From contig JBAIAA010000026.1 of NCBI GenBank assembly GCA_037893245.1, forward strand, positions 310,001 to 374,000: 64,000 nucleotides of DNA, written 5' to 3'. Below, one piece after another: positions 10,530-21,079 of this stretch. The stretch comes from Crossaster papposus. Taxonomy: Eukaryota; Echinodermata; Asteroidea; Velatida; Solasteridae. Below the pieces are notes generated by a model. It was not told the origin of the DNA and did not search any database. It saw nothing but the letters and a program-made list of their open reading frames with translations. A program made the translations under genes and the position numbers. Within the stretch, counting starts at the first letter, position 1; each line of letters begins with the position of its first letter.

Positions 10530-11645
10530 TTTAATTATCATCAACATGTACTTAACACACAAATATTGACAATTTCAATGATCCGTTAAGTAATTGTGAA
10601 ACACGATCAAGCATGTAGTGTTTTTAAAACATCAATTTGGCCGACAGTGCATGTAATTACATAATATTAATAATTAAATCCTAAGCCATTTCATCAAATA
10701 TGTTTCAACAAGGAAGATGTACTTATTTTAGGCAAGATTCATGGCAATTCATGTTTTCTTTTTGCTGGGTTATACTGCAAAGCACCCCTTAACACCAACA
10801 GCTGCCAGTGACTGTTTCAGCTAAACATTCCCCTAGTTCTCTGTGTACATTTCTTGGTTTACATGTACATACATAGCCTATATTGTACTTATTTCATTTT
10901 AAAAGGGAACATTTACTTGTTTTAGGCAAAATTCATGGCAATTCATATTTTTTTCAAATCATTAAAGTTGGGATTAACACTAGTAGCAAGACTCATTAGG
11001 ATATTTAATTCATAATGCATGTTACATACAGTAACCATGCATTTCATCGTGGTGTGATCTTTCCATTGCAACAGTGAGATTGCACTGTTTCAACCAGTTC
11101 ACGCCAGGATTATTTTGACATTGACCAGACCCAGGATTGTTTTTCACAAACCTTGAGGGTTCGAGTCGGCATATGTGGGTAGCAAACCTGATATTTCTGG
11201 CCTTGCACGCTGCGAGCCAGTCGCTGACAGATATTTTCGGCCTTGCTCGTGACGTGTTTATCCTCATCGGTTTTGAATTCCGGAAAAACTTTGCGTGTAT
11301 ACACGTCATCCGACGCTAACTGGTTAATTATCATCAATATGCAAGTAAAAACACACAAATATCAACAATTTACACTGATTCAAGAAATTGTGAAAAACTA
11401 TCAAATGTAACTGATACAAAAAGGGATTTAAATCTTAACCGTTCCATAAAAGCAACCACACATTTTAGGCCACATTTCATCAAATATGTTTCAACAGACC
11501 TCCTTGGCTTGACATTGTGCTGCAATTGTTCATCTTTTCCCATCATAAACCACACATTCCTTTAGATATTTTCCTGGTATTGTATATATTTCATTTTAAA
11601 AGGGAAACTTTACTTGTTTTAAGCAAGATTCATGGCAATTCAAAA
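10530..11645. repeat. Partial direct duplication
   Basis: TTAATTATCATCAA followed by ACACACAAATAT and CAATTT occurs near 10533 and again near 11325. The block TACTTGTTTTAGGCAA...ATTCATGGCAATTCA occurs near 10719, 10914 and 11610. A TTAA MITE lies between the copies. No coding potential recognised. Confidence 0.5.
11090..11327. mobile_element. TTAA MITE, CCAGTTCGCG family
   Basis: Bounded by TCAA and TTAA with inverted ends CCAGTTCACGCC and GACGCTAACTGG. The interior carries GACAGATATTTTCGGCCTTG and TTTTGAATTCCGGAAAAACT, shared with the other copies in the window. Non-autonomous, piggyBac-type by target site. Confidence 0.8.
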
Positions 11646-11649
11646 TAAA

Positions 11650-13150
11650 GAAGGGGGTGCATGGTCCCCATTTGAACCCCAGGTCCTCCCTTGCATTGGA
11701 TTACCAATTTTGTTTAATGACCAAGACAACATTACACCTAGACCTGAAGTTGCCAAATAATCCTCCCCCACCCCCCCAACAAAAAATTAAAAATGAAATG
11801 ATATCCAAAGTGGTTATTTTTAAAAACGTTTCTATTACAAATAATACAGTGCGAGTCAAAACAAAACTATACTTATTCTTTAGCAATATAGAGCAACTCT
11901 TCCTGCTCCTTTTGGTGACATTTTTACTGGATTAGTTTAGAAACTTGATGTTTGTGGCATTTGATAGAATAATCCAGGATCTTCTTTTTATCTCGTGCGC
12001 GTAAAGTCACGTGACCCTTCCTTCCGGTCCAAACCGGAAGTGCCTTATAATTTGAAAATGAAAAATTTCATGAACTTACTTTCAACGATGTTAGTGTCTT
12101 GCTGGAATGAACTTTTCAAACAAATTACCGTCGACGTCATAACATGTTATAGCGCCCTCTAGTGGCAGATTGAAAATGGTTGAAATTAATAATTAATGTG
12201 GCGAAGTTTGCTGAAACCACTTTATAACCAGTGTATTTAAAAGGGAAACTCCATCCATAGTTTATAATTGCATAATGCTAAAGAGTGTCAATTGCCATTG
12301 TGACTTGATTTTTATTTCATTTTTATCGGTTTACCGAAACCGATAAAAATCATAAAACAGAGATTTCCTCGCACTGCGCTTACCGTCATGCGAGCCGCCA
12401 TTTTGTTCTGGTTTATCGGTACATCCGAGATATTGTGACGTAGTGTCTGCACCATCAGTACGCGAAGCCCGATCGATAGCGGCCCTGCACGCGCAATGAA
12501 TGCAAGTGAACCCTTTTGTGTACGGCATAGTGTATACATAATGTGTACTGTGAAAGTGGGCTCAAAATCATACGGAGAAGGACCAGATGCCATAATTACT
12601 AGCTCACAGATTTTCTATTCTTCTCAGAAAATACAAAAATAAACGATAGTTTGTGGCGCCTCAAGTCGATATTCTGCACAGAAATGCAATACATGTACTC
12701 GCAATAGTCGGGCGCCGTACAACATACGTCTGCATAATGTAGTTGGCCACGTCAAGGTAGGATACCAGTGCGAACAACACACAATAAAGCGATGTGCAAA
12801 CACTACGTCATAATGTCCCGGGTGAGGCGGGAAATTTGAACAATATGGACGCGCCCATGTACTCCTGAATGGCAAGAAATCGTGAATATAATAGGCGCGT
12901 GAGTCATTCTCGATAACAAATTTTGACGTCACCAGACCGGAAGTTGACGCCATCATACAATTGTATGTGATTTATTACGTTTTGGACCTTTAAGCCGTAT
13001 CTCAGCAACGGAACATGCTAAAATAAAAATTATTTTGTATTGGGTTGGTTAGGTAGTTTACCGAAAGTTTACAAATGTGTGACGTCATCGGTTTAATCAC
13101 TTTAAATTAACTTTAATCTGTTTAAATAACCTAAATTCGTTTTGATTACT
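11650..13150. other. No supported gene
   Basis: Contains a short perfect hairpin, TTTTTATCGGTTT/AAACCGATAAAAA (about 12322-12350). A possible weak TTAA-bounded element spans 12237-12993, with only TTAAAAGGG and CCTTTAA as ends. Small open frames here have no recognised domains. Confidence 0.4.
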
Positions 13151-13169
13151 TTAATCTGTTTATAATTCC

Positions 13170-13850
13170 TTTTGAATGTTTTTTGAGGAAAAAATACAAA
13201 TGCGAAAAAGCCCTATGTTCTTTTCCTTCAGAATTTTCTCCATAGAGTTTGTGCACGTTTTTCTTCGACCAATACACGTTGGTAAGTCCGAACGACTTGG
13301 GACTTGGCACACAGTTGAACCATCACCCAAGGATGGTCCTAGAACAAAATTCGTTGCGATTACGTCATTCGTGGTCACGTGACGTCACGTTAAATGTTCA
13401 ATTTTTCCCCATAGGTTTTGTACACGTTTTTCTTCAGACTATTGACTTTGACACTTTGGTAAATCCGATCGACTTGAGACATAGCACACACCTCGACCAC
13501 CATCCACAAGTGGGCCAAGAGAAAAATCGTCACGGTGACGTTATTGTAGGTCATGTGACGTCACATTAAAGGTGTAGTTTTTAAGACCCTTGCGTCAAAC
13601 TTGGTATACAAGTATGTGTTATAGACTAAAATTAAGATGACATCATGATCACGTCAACGGGTGTCATTTGAGGTGCAGTTTTCCCTCTAAGATTCGGACA
13701 CGTTTTTTGTTTACCAATATATATTTGGCGCTTGGGTAAATCCAACCGACTTCAGACTTGGCACACACTTAGACCACCACACACATATTGAAAGTCATTG
13801 TAGACACTCGAAACAGCTGTGTTTGTCCAAAAACACATTTCTAGGTTTTT
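13170..13850. repeat. TGACGTCA-bearing interspersed repeat, copy A
   Basis: Blocks containing CCCCATAGG...TTTGTACACGTTTTTC, GGTAAATCCGA and GTGACGTCACATTAAA recur in tandem. It ends with GAAACAGCTGTGTTTGTCC and ACACATTTCTAG. Related copies lie at about 17280-17510 and, inverted, at about 49050-49860. Confidence 0.7.
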
Positions 13851-13897
13851 TTTCTTTTTCTTCTGTTTTAGTCTCCTCTCCATTGGGTTTGTACACA

Positions 13898-14340
13898 TTT
13901 TTTGTTCAGCAGATGCTGCTAACTCGGCAACAATGTCAGACGCCCTTAAAGGAGTGGTTGAATTCTCACAAAGTCGAGAAAACAGGAACTTTTTACCCTT
14001 GTTTTTTTTAGCCAACATATCTACACTTTCTTTCATGTTAACTGGCAGCAGAATTGGCACTCCACGCCCTCGCTTTCCCCGCACCATGAGCAATGTCAGC
14101 CTGTTTAGAGAAACCTTTTCAGGTGGAGTTAAGGCTTTCAAGAATTTCATCATGAACAGCTCTCTTGGATTGTACTTGCTGATTATAGTTGTCAACCTCA
14201 ATACTTTCATATTTTGGTCTTCTATTGTACAAAACAACCTGTGTAAGTGTCACCTTGGCCAGCTCCTTGTATGTTTTAGCCGTGAGTTTTCCATCTGCGT
14301 TCACCTTTTTGCTGATTACCAATGGCCACGCGTATGACAT
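13898..14340 (-). pseudogene. Crypton-like tyrosine recombinase, C-terminal half fragment
   Basis: Minus-strand frames read TLTQVVLYNRRPKYESIEV, then VRGKRGRGVPILLPVNMKES, FLFSRLCENS and TPLRASDIVAELAASAE. The order (LYNRR, RGKRGRGVP, FSRL) matches the central part of a tyrosine-recombinase-like family common in invertebrates and fishes. It is cut-and-paste DNA transposon protein, not viral. It needs a frame change near 14200 and stops where the repeat at 13170-13850 begins, before the catalytic Arg-His and Tyr. Assignment to Crypton rests on the catalytic motifs of the sister copy at 21080. Confidence 0.65.
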
Positions 14341-14519
14341 TGTACAATTGCATACTCAGTAGAGATTTACACAATGCAACCATGGAGATTCCTTCTTATT
14401 CCTCCATGATGCAACTGAATTTCATGATGATGAGGTTTTGTAGCAATCAACAGTGCAGTCATATGTGATTGTGATGGAAAACAACTTATCAATCTTGCAG
14501 TGCCTGATTTATGTTGATC

Positions 14520-14765
14520 TTAACGTTTTTGTTCCTGTTCCTGTTCCTTCTTTTTCATCTTTGCTTTCACTGTGAGTGTCTTGTTGTGGATCTTGTTGTT
14601 AATATCTCTCCAGCTTTTATTGTCATGCAGGTCGTTGGCTCTTTTGATCATCCGTAAACTAAGGGTTTTTCCTGGAGTGGCCATCTTTGAAAATTGTTTT
14701 TGTATTTCACTCTGGCTTATAGTCAGGTTCATAAGTGTAAGGACACAATACTGACTATCTTTCAT
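14520..14765 (-). CDS. Unassigned small basic open frame
   Basis: 81 codons, Lys-rich with KKKEQEQEQKR at the end. It lies just upstream (in minus sense) of the recombinase fragment and could be a decayed part of it. I do not recognise it; coding is doubtful. Confidence 0.2.
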   Translation of the reverse strand: MKDSQYCVLTLMNLTISQSEIQKQFSKMATPGKTLSLRMIKRANDLHDNKSWRDINNKIHNKTLTVKAKMKKKEQEQEQKR

Positions 14766-15430
14766 TATGCAAACACAATCTTGACTTTCTCATATAATAT
14801 TACTATTTGCAATCATTTTTTTATTTTAGATAATATTGTACATCATGTACATATGTTTAAGAGATAAATAATGTGTGAATACAGGATATTTCGTTTTAAA
14901 TTCACGTTTACAAGCATCAAAATGGCATCTAAAAACGGGACACAAATTAAACAAAATTTCATCAAAATTTCATTAAATCAAAGACTTTAATATCCCTTAT
15001 TTATTTTCATTACTTTGTGCATATTACTTGAGTAAGTAAATGACGAAATATACTGGCCCACAAAAAAAATACGCACATGAACGCTGTGATCTGCGTGTTC
15101 CAAAAGTTACACGTCGTGTTCACCACATCATATGATGTTCAAAAAGCCAGATTTTTTTTTTTAAACCTCATTCTTGCCAAACTAAGCAATTGTTTTCTGA
15201 ATTAGCTGCATAATCATCGTGTAAAATGTCTGTACATCCCCCATTAATATAAGGATGAAAAAAATCCACACATCGATCACTCATTTATGTTCGTGTCCAC
15301 TTGTAACTAACGTTAAATGTTGTCGCAATTTAACTGGTAATCAACAGAATCCCGAGTTGGCCAGTACACATGAAAAGTACCCTGTGTCGATGACCTGAAG
15401 GTCACTTATTTGCTAATTTACGCGTCGTGC

Positions 15431-16568
15431 TAGTCTTGGTTCCAAGACCTTCGTGTTGTTTATTTCGCGATCACTGACACAAACCACCGATGTTATAGAG
15501 GGCGGTATTTCACGACGAACCGACACCCGTGACTGGACCCTGCCGAAGGTCTTGGACAAGTTGGCACATCGTGGGCGTGGTCAGACTATTGTAATATATG
15601 CAGTATTCATATCACGTGATAATGATGGACGGTTAAGCAAATACGTGCAGACCTGAGGGTTATTGTGTCGCGCAAAACATGTCCAGACTCGCCGCGATTG
15701 ACCTGTGTACACATGTCCAGACTCGCCGCGATTGACCTGTGTACACATGTACATGTACATTGTACATCGACACAGCAAATCATGGCTGCCCCGGCGTTTA
15801 TTTGTGACTGCGGGTGCAGAGGTATTTGTCTTAGGTGTTTAAATTTGTGATGAGTGAAACCACGAAACGAATGATAATGTTTCCTTTGATTTCAGGGAAA
15901 CGTAGCCAAAATGACGTACGTTCGACTTCGATCTGTTCCTTTCTCTATGGTTCGATACACTGGAATAAAAAAAAAAAAATTCCCTTCTCCGCGGCACCAC
16001 ATTACTAACGAGATGCTGCAGCGGGACTCGACAAGATCGGTACGGGTACAATGCGTCCAGGCCGCGCCGGTTGGCGGCTGCAGCTAGCTTGCAGTAGCAC
16101 TGCCCCGGAAGATCGGCCACACAATGCTATTAAGTCTGCATATTTCGCGCAATGCATACTATACGTGCATACAGTCGCCATCACATACACTGTACATGTA
16201 CACAGACATTACATGTACACTGTGTACACCCAGTCATATCCTGTATTTGTGTATAATGAATAATTCATGATGAGGCTCAAACTCGGTCGCTGATTGGATC
16301 CCTCGGAAAAGCGAGGGAGAATCGTCGAAAACTAAGGTTAAAGTTAACAATTGATTGCCAACTAGTGCTAGACCCTTTGGGGAATCCAAAATCATGTACG
16401 TTTGTCAAACGTCGGCTCCAGTGCGAACATGGATCCAGCCGCATTTTGTAAACTACGCATGCGTGAGACCAGAACGCACACGAAGCCGGGATTTGAAAAA
16501 GAGACAGCGTTAACGAATCTGCGCGCGTGGTGGGCGCCGAAATAACACAAGGGTCTAGGGCTAGACTA
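15431..16568 (+). mobile_element. MULE-like non-autonomous element, copy A (9-bp TSD)
   Basis: Ends are TAGTCTTGGTTCCAAGACC at left and, inverted, TAGTCTAGCCCTAGACCC at right. Flanking duplications are a perfect 9 bp, GCGTCGTGC (15422-15430 and 16569-16577). A 9-bp TSD is typical of Mutator/MULE-type elements. The inside has about two 34-bp units (AATCGCGGCGAGTCTGG on the opposite strand) and a small conserved open frame. A second copy lies inverted at 27557-28931. Confidence 0.85.
15782..15850 (+). CDS. Small Cys-rich open frame in MULE-like copy A
   Basis: Reads MAAPAFICDCGCRGICLRCL, then NL and stop. The same ATG and frame occur in copy B (28477 down, with one residue change). A GT inside the frame and TTTGATTTCAG 50-odd bases later could allow splicing into GKRSQNDVRSTSICSFLYG. 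It may be a captured or transposon first exon; unproven. Confidence 0.35.
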   Translation: MAAPAFICDCGCRGICLRCLNL

Positions 16569-16569
16569 G

Positions 16570-17280
16570 CGTCGTGCCCACTGCATTCTGTTTCGCGTCT
16601 TATTGTAACTAACGTAAGTTTTGATCAAACATGTTGGAATTGTTCCTTAAATTCTACCAGATCAAAATGTAAATAACAACAAAAAAAGGTACGTATCAAC
16701 ATTAAGTTCAACATTTTACCATGTTTTAGTAGGAAAACTTGCTGCGAGTGGCGATCTTTTTTGTTAACATTGGTTTATTGGACACTAACATTGGTTTCAG
16801 TAGGGAGCCATGTTGGCAGGTTGGTGTATTTTTTGTAACCTGTTTGAGAACCATGCAATGAAAACAGGCCACTGTTAAGGCAAGTACCTTGAAGGCTTTA
16901 GTTGAGCAAGTGATAATAAACTTGACACACTTGAAATGTTTGCCTGGATTTAAAATTTATGGTGTCCACGTCATTTTTGTAACTAATGTTAACATGCATG
17001 ATCAGATCTTGAAAACTAAGGGTATTTAATCACTGGTTGTCAATTAAAACATGATTTAAACTTTAGTAGTCTAGCTTAACGGTAGTTAGTTACGGTGTCC
17101 ACCTTTTAATTTGCCGATAAAAACAAAGTCTTTTTTATATTTTTTACTTCAACATAGGAGGAACACATTAACTTAAATAAAAAAAAAACCTAAATAAATT
17201 TCTTTGACTTGACTCAACTAAGAAGTGGACACCATGTAACTTTAATGCGTTAAATTTATACGACAATCAGAGAAAACACT
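16570..17280. other. No supported gene
   Basis: AT-rich. GTAACTAACGTTAA-like motifs and TAACATTGGTTT occur twice each. No protein recognised. Confidence 0.4.
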
Positions 17281-17510
17281 GCTTTCCAGTAGGTGATGGT
17301 GACATCATCGCCCGCATGTGACGTCACATTAAAGGTGTAGTTTTCCCCATAGGATCTGTAAACATTATTTTAACCAATAATATCTTTGTCACTTGGGTAA
17401 ATCCGATCAACTTCAGACTGGGTACATACTTAGACCACCACACACAAATTGAAAGTAATTTTAGACACTCGAAACAGCTCTGTGTTTGTCCATAAACACA
17501 TTTCTAGTTT
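17280..17510. repeat. TGACGTCA-bearing interspersed repeat, copy B
   Basis: Contains TGTGACGTCACATTAAAGG, TTTTCCCCATAGG and GACACTCGAAACAGCTCTGT, then ACACATTTCTAG. As in copy A, it directly abuts a recombinase fragment. Confidence 0.7.
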
Positions 17511-17519
17511 ATTATTTCC

Positions 17520-17725
17520 TTCTGTTAGTCTTTTGCGGACAATCAGGTCCTTAGCCTCTCCTTTGAAAACCATGTTGTTGCGTTCATGGTTGCCCAGGTT
17601 ACGAATATGCAGCCAACTCTGCCGCTTCATTCTTTTTTCCTCCTTTGGGATTGCCAAAACTTCACAAACCAATGTTTCCTTACAGTGGTGCCTACTGCAA
17701 TGCCAGGTGAGTTTCTGCTGAGGTT
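17520..17725 (-). pseudogene. Crypton-like recombinase, N-terminal fragment
   Basis: Minus strand: HCSRHHCKETLVCEVLAIP, EEKRMKRQSW and LHIRNLGNHERNNMVF, then DLIVRKR. The Cys/His pairs, the LRNLGNH block and the ELIV-R-R ending match the N-terminal part of the same family as the fragments at 13898 and 21080. It is in the same orientation as 13898-14340, so both may come from one copy split by later insertions. It ends at the repeat at 17280-17510. Confidence 0.5.
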
Positions 17726-17740
17726 TTCCACAGAACAAAC

Positions 17741-17840
17741 CATCATTGACCAGTGTGGGTTCTAATATACCGGGGTACATGTAGATAGTGAAACTGTAGG
17801 AGCTAATGGCTACATGATGCCGAGTCCCAACTGGGTACAT
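17741..17840. repeat. Array boundary segment, duplicated at 19321-19420
   Basis: ACCATCATTGACCAGTGTGG, a GGGGTACATGTAGATAGTG block and GGCTACATGATGCCGAGTC are shared almost base for base with 19321-19420. Each copy leads into a 36-bp array, so the array start was copied with its flank. Confidence 0.85.
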
Positions 17841-18405
17841 CTGGCCACCATGATGCACACTCCCAACCAGGTAACCAGGTACATCTGGCCTCCATGATGC
17901 AGAGTCCCAACTGAGTACATCTGGCCACCATGCTGCACAGTCCCAACCGGGTACACCCGGCCACCTTGATGCAGACTACCAACTGAGCTCACCTGGCCGT
18001 CATGATGCACAATCCCAACTGTGTATATCCGGCCACCGTGGTGCAGAGTCCCAACCGAGTACATCTGACCACCATGATGCACAGTCACAACTGCGTACAT
18101 CTGGACACCGTGGTGCAGAGTCCTAACCGAGTACATCTGACCATGCACCATGATGCACAGTCACAACTGCATACATCTGGACACCATGGTGCAGAGTCCC
18201 AACCGAGTACATCTGACCACCATGATGCACAGTCACAACTGCGTACATATGGACACCGTGATGCAGAGTCCCAACCGAGTACATCTGACCACCATGATGC
18301 ACAGTCACAACTGCGTATATCTGGCCACCGTGGTGCAGATTCCCAACTGAATACATCTACATGTAGCCTCCATGATGCAGAGTCTCAACGAGTACAAATG
18401 TACAT
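17815..18405. repeat. 36-bp minisatellite, first array
   Basis: About sixteen units of GGTACATCTGGCCACCATGA plus TGCACAGTCCCAACC. Because 36 is a multiple of three, both strands stay open (HHGGQMYSVGTV on minus). I treat the frames as repeat shadows. Confidence 0.9.
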
Positions 18406-18409
18406 CTGG

Positions 18410-19320
18410 GCACAAAATATTTTCTCAATTATGTTTGAGTGTTATATGAACAGAGTCATTACACATTGCAAATCAAATCTGTGTTCTCAAAATGTGTGTC
18501 ATGATCTTTGAAAGTGATAAAAATTGGGCAAATCTGGTGACTAGTCTGGCAAAAATGGTCGAAATTGCAACTATCTAAATTGTGTACACTAGTTTTCTCG
18601 TAACCCTCCCTACATTGCCTATAGCTACACATCAGGATGGAATAAAATAAGACTACTTCAAAAACGATACAAATTGAGCTCGACAAAAAATACACTTGAT
18701 TTTAGTAGAGAATTAACACTAAAATGGAAATTGCATATTAATACTCTTGTTGGTTGACTTTTCTTCAAAGCTTCTATCGCAAACGGTTCACTGAAATGTA
18801 CGTCCACGCAATGCACCACATTTACAAAAGCAGTGCCAGGAAAATCAGTGGAATATAGTTATCAAGTCATGTGAAATATGAATGTTAACATTCATAATTC
18901 ACAGTAAAGTTCCGGTAATCCAGCTCATGATTTGAATAAAAGATAAGCGTCTACTAAAGTACTTCTAGTCTTGGGCTGTACATTCCAAAACTTAACAAAG
19001 AAAGTTTTGCCCTGAAACCTCATTGGTTCAAGACAACAATCAAAACGCATAAGCACACATTACAAAACAAGGAAATCCTAAGATTATTCAAATCATCAAA
19101 TCTCACTTTAATACCAGTCCTTGACAGACCAAATCTTTAGGCAGCTAAACTTGTATTAGATGTACAAAAGGGAGAGGTCATGGGAGCTGGCTGTTCTCTC
19201 AAAACAAAATTGGAAAGCTCCAAAACTGATGCCCTTAACCAAGGATTGTGTTGCATTCAATGCATTTCTTCAAAGAAGAAATGCGCCCAACCTCGATCAT
19301 TAGCTGGTCCTGCCTAGTCC
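18410..19320. other. No supported gene
   Basis: Unique-looking AT-rich DNA between the duplicated array boundaries. No recognised domain on either strand. Confidence 0.4.
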
Positions 19321-19394
19321 AACCATCATTGACCAGTGTGGGTTCGAACAAACCGGGGTACATGTAGATAGTGAAACTGTAGAAGCTAATGGCT

Positions 19395-21035
19395 ACATGA
19401 TGCCGAGTCTCAATTGAGTACATCTGGCTAACAGGAGATTCCCCATCAGAGTACAACGATCTGGCCACCATGATGAAGAGTCCAAACTGAGCGGTATACA
19501 TCTGGCCACCGTGATGCAGAGTCCCAACTGCAGCCGCCATGATGCAGAGTCCCAACTGAGTACATATGACCACTGTGGTGCAGAGTCCAAGCCTACATCT
19601 GGCCACCATAATGCCCAGTGCTAACCGGGTACATCTGGCCACCATGCTGCACAGTCCCAACCGAGTACATCCGGCCTCCATGATGAAAAGTCCCAACTGG
19701 GGACATCTGGCCACCATGCTGCACAGTCCCAACTGAGTACATCTGGCCACCATGTTGCACAGTCCCAACCTGGTACATCTGGCTACCATGATGCACAAGC
19801 CCAGCTGAGTACATGTACATCTTGCCACCATGGTCGATGCACAGTCCCAACCGGGTACATCCAGTGTTGTAGTCGAGTCACCTATGTCGAGTCCGAGTCA
19901 CGGGTCACTTAAGTTTAAATAATTAAATAGTTAAACTACTTTGACCAGTTCACTTAGATGACTGGATCACTATTGATCGTAAACAACACACAGCCATCTC
20001 AGTCAGGCGGTGTTTTTACAGGTACCAGACATGCCAGACTATGGTCAGCTTCGGTTGCGTCTATGGCTAGATCAGCGCGTAAGCCGCCTATGTTTTAACA
20101 TTAAAAAGAGGTAGCGATATAGCCGCAGCCAGCTAAAGCCGTCATTCGGATTCCGGAGACGAATTCCTATTTCCCTGGTAATATGCATCAAGCAGTGGCT
20201 ATGGTGTTAAGGTTGACAGAATACCAGCGTTAATATTGGTGTCGTGCACAATAATGCTTTTACAGAAATATATCCCAGTGTTATTATGCGTATTGAACAT
20301 ACACATGTACATGCGCTGTACATTACATGGGCATAGCAACACATTAATCACAAACACTATTACTTGCAACATCAGTATAACTGCTTATTTCGTGTGCTAA
20401 ACGTTAATATTCCCCAATGTGCATGACGATCGGATCATTGGAATTGTTTTTAATATTTACAAAAAAAATAAAAAGGTATTGTTGGTGAAAATACGTGACT
20501 CGAGTCACAAGTCCTCGAGGTCAAGTCCGAGTCATGGTAGTCGAGTCCGAGTCCGAGTCTTTTGCCGACGTGACTCGAGTCAAGTCCGAGTCACCAAAAC
20601 TATGACTAGAGACGGACTCGAGTCCTAGTCCTGGACTCGAGTCATACAACTCTGGGTACATCATGTCATCATGATGCAGAGTCCCAACTGAGTGTATATG
20701 ACCACTGTGGTGCAGAGTCCCAGCCTAAATCTGGCTACCATGATGCACAGTCCCAACCGAGTACATCTGGCCACCATAACGCACCACGTGAGTACATCTG
20801 GCCACTATGATGCACATGCAGTCCCAACCGGGTAAATCTAGCCACCATATGATGCAGAGTCCCAACTGAGTACATCTGGCCACTTTGCACAGTCCCAACT
20901 GAATACATCTAGCCTCCATGATGCAGAGTCCTAACCTAGTACATCTGGCCACCGTGATGCACAGTCACAACCGCGTACATCTGGACACCGTGGTGCACAG
21001 TCACAACTGCGTACATCTGGACACAGTCATCTGGC
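19395..21035. repeat. 36-bp minisatellite, second array (split by a hAT element)
   Basis: The same 36-bp unit as 17815-18405 runs 19395-19861, is interrupted by the insertion at 19862-20654, and resumes to about 21035. Unit drift is larger here. Confidence 0.9.
19862..20654. mobile_element. hAT-type non-autonomous element in the minisatellite
   Basis: Ends CAGTGTTGTAGTCGAGTC and (inverted) CAGAGTTGTATGACTCGAGTC, with many internal GAGTCCGAGTC motifs. A perfect 8-bp TSD, GGTACATC, lies at 19854-19861 and 20655-20662. It matches the array unit, so the target was a repeat unit. No transposase is seen. Confidence 0.9.
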
Positions 21036-21079
21036 TGCCATGATACCTATTACCAAACCTTTTCAACAGGCCGCACGGC

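Noticed and set aside
12237-12993. A TTAA-bounded element (TTAAAAGGG...CCTTTAA)
   Set aside because: The inverted ends match over too few bases and no second copy is visible.
17810-18511. Long repetitive open frames (HHGGQMYSVGT-type) as a secreted repeat protein
   Set aside because: The 36-bp period keeps frames open on both strands. No start context, signal or non-repeat domain is present.
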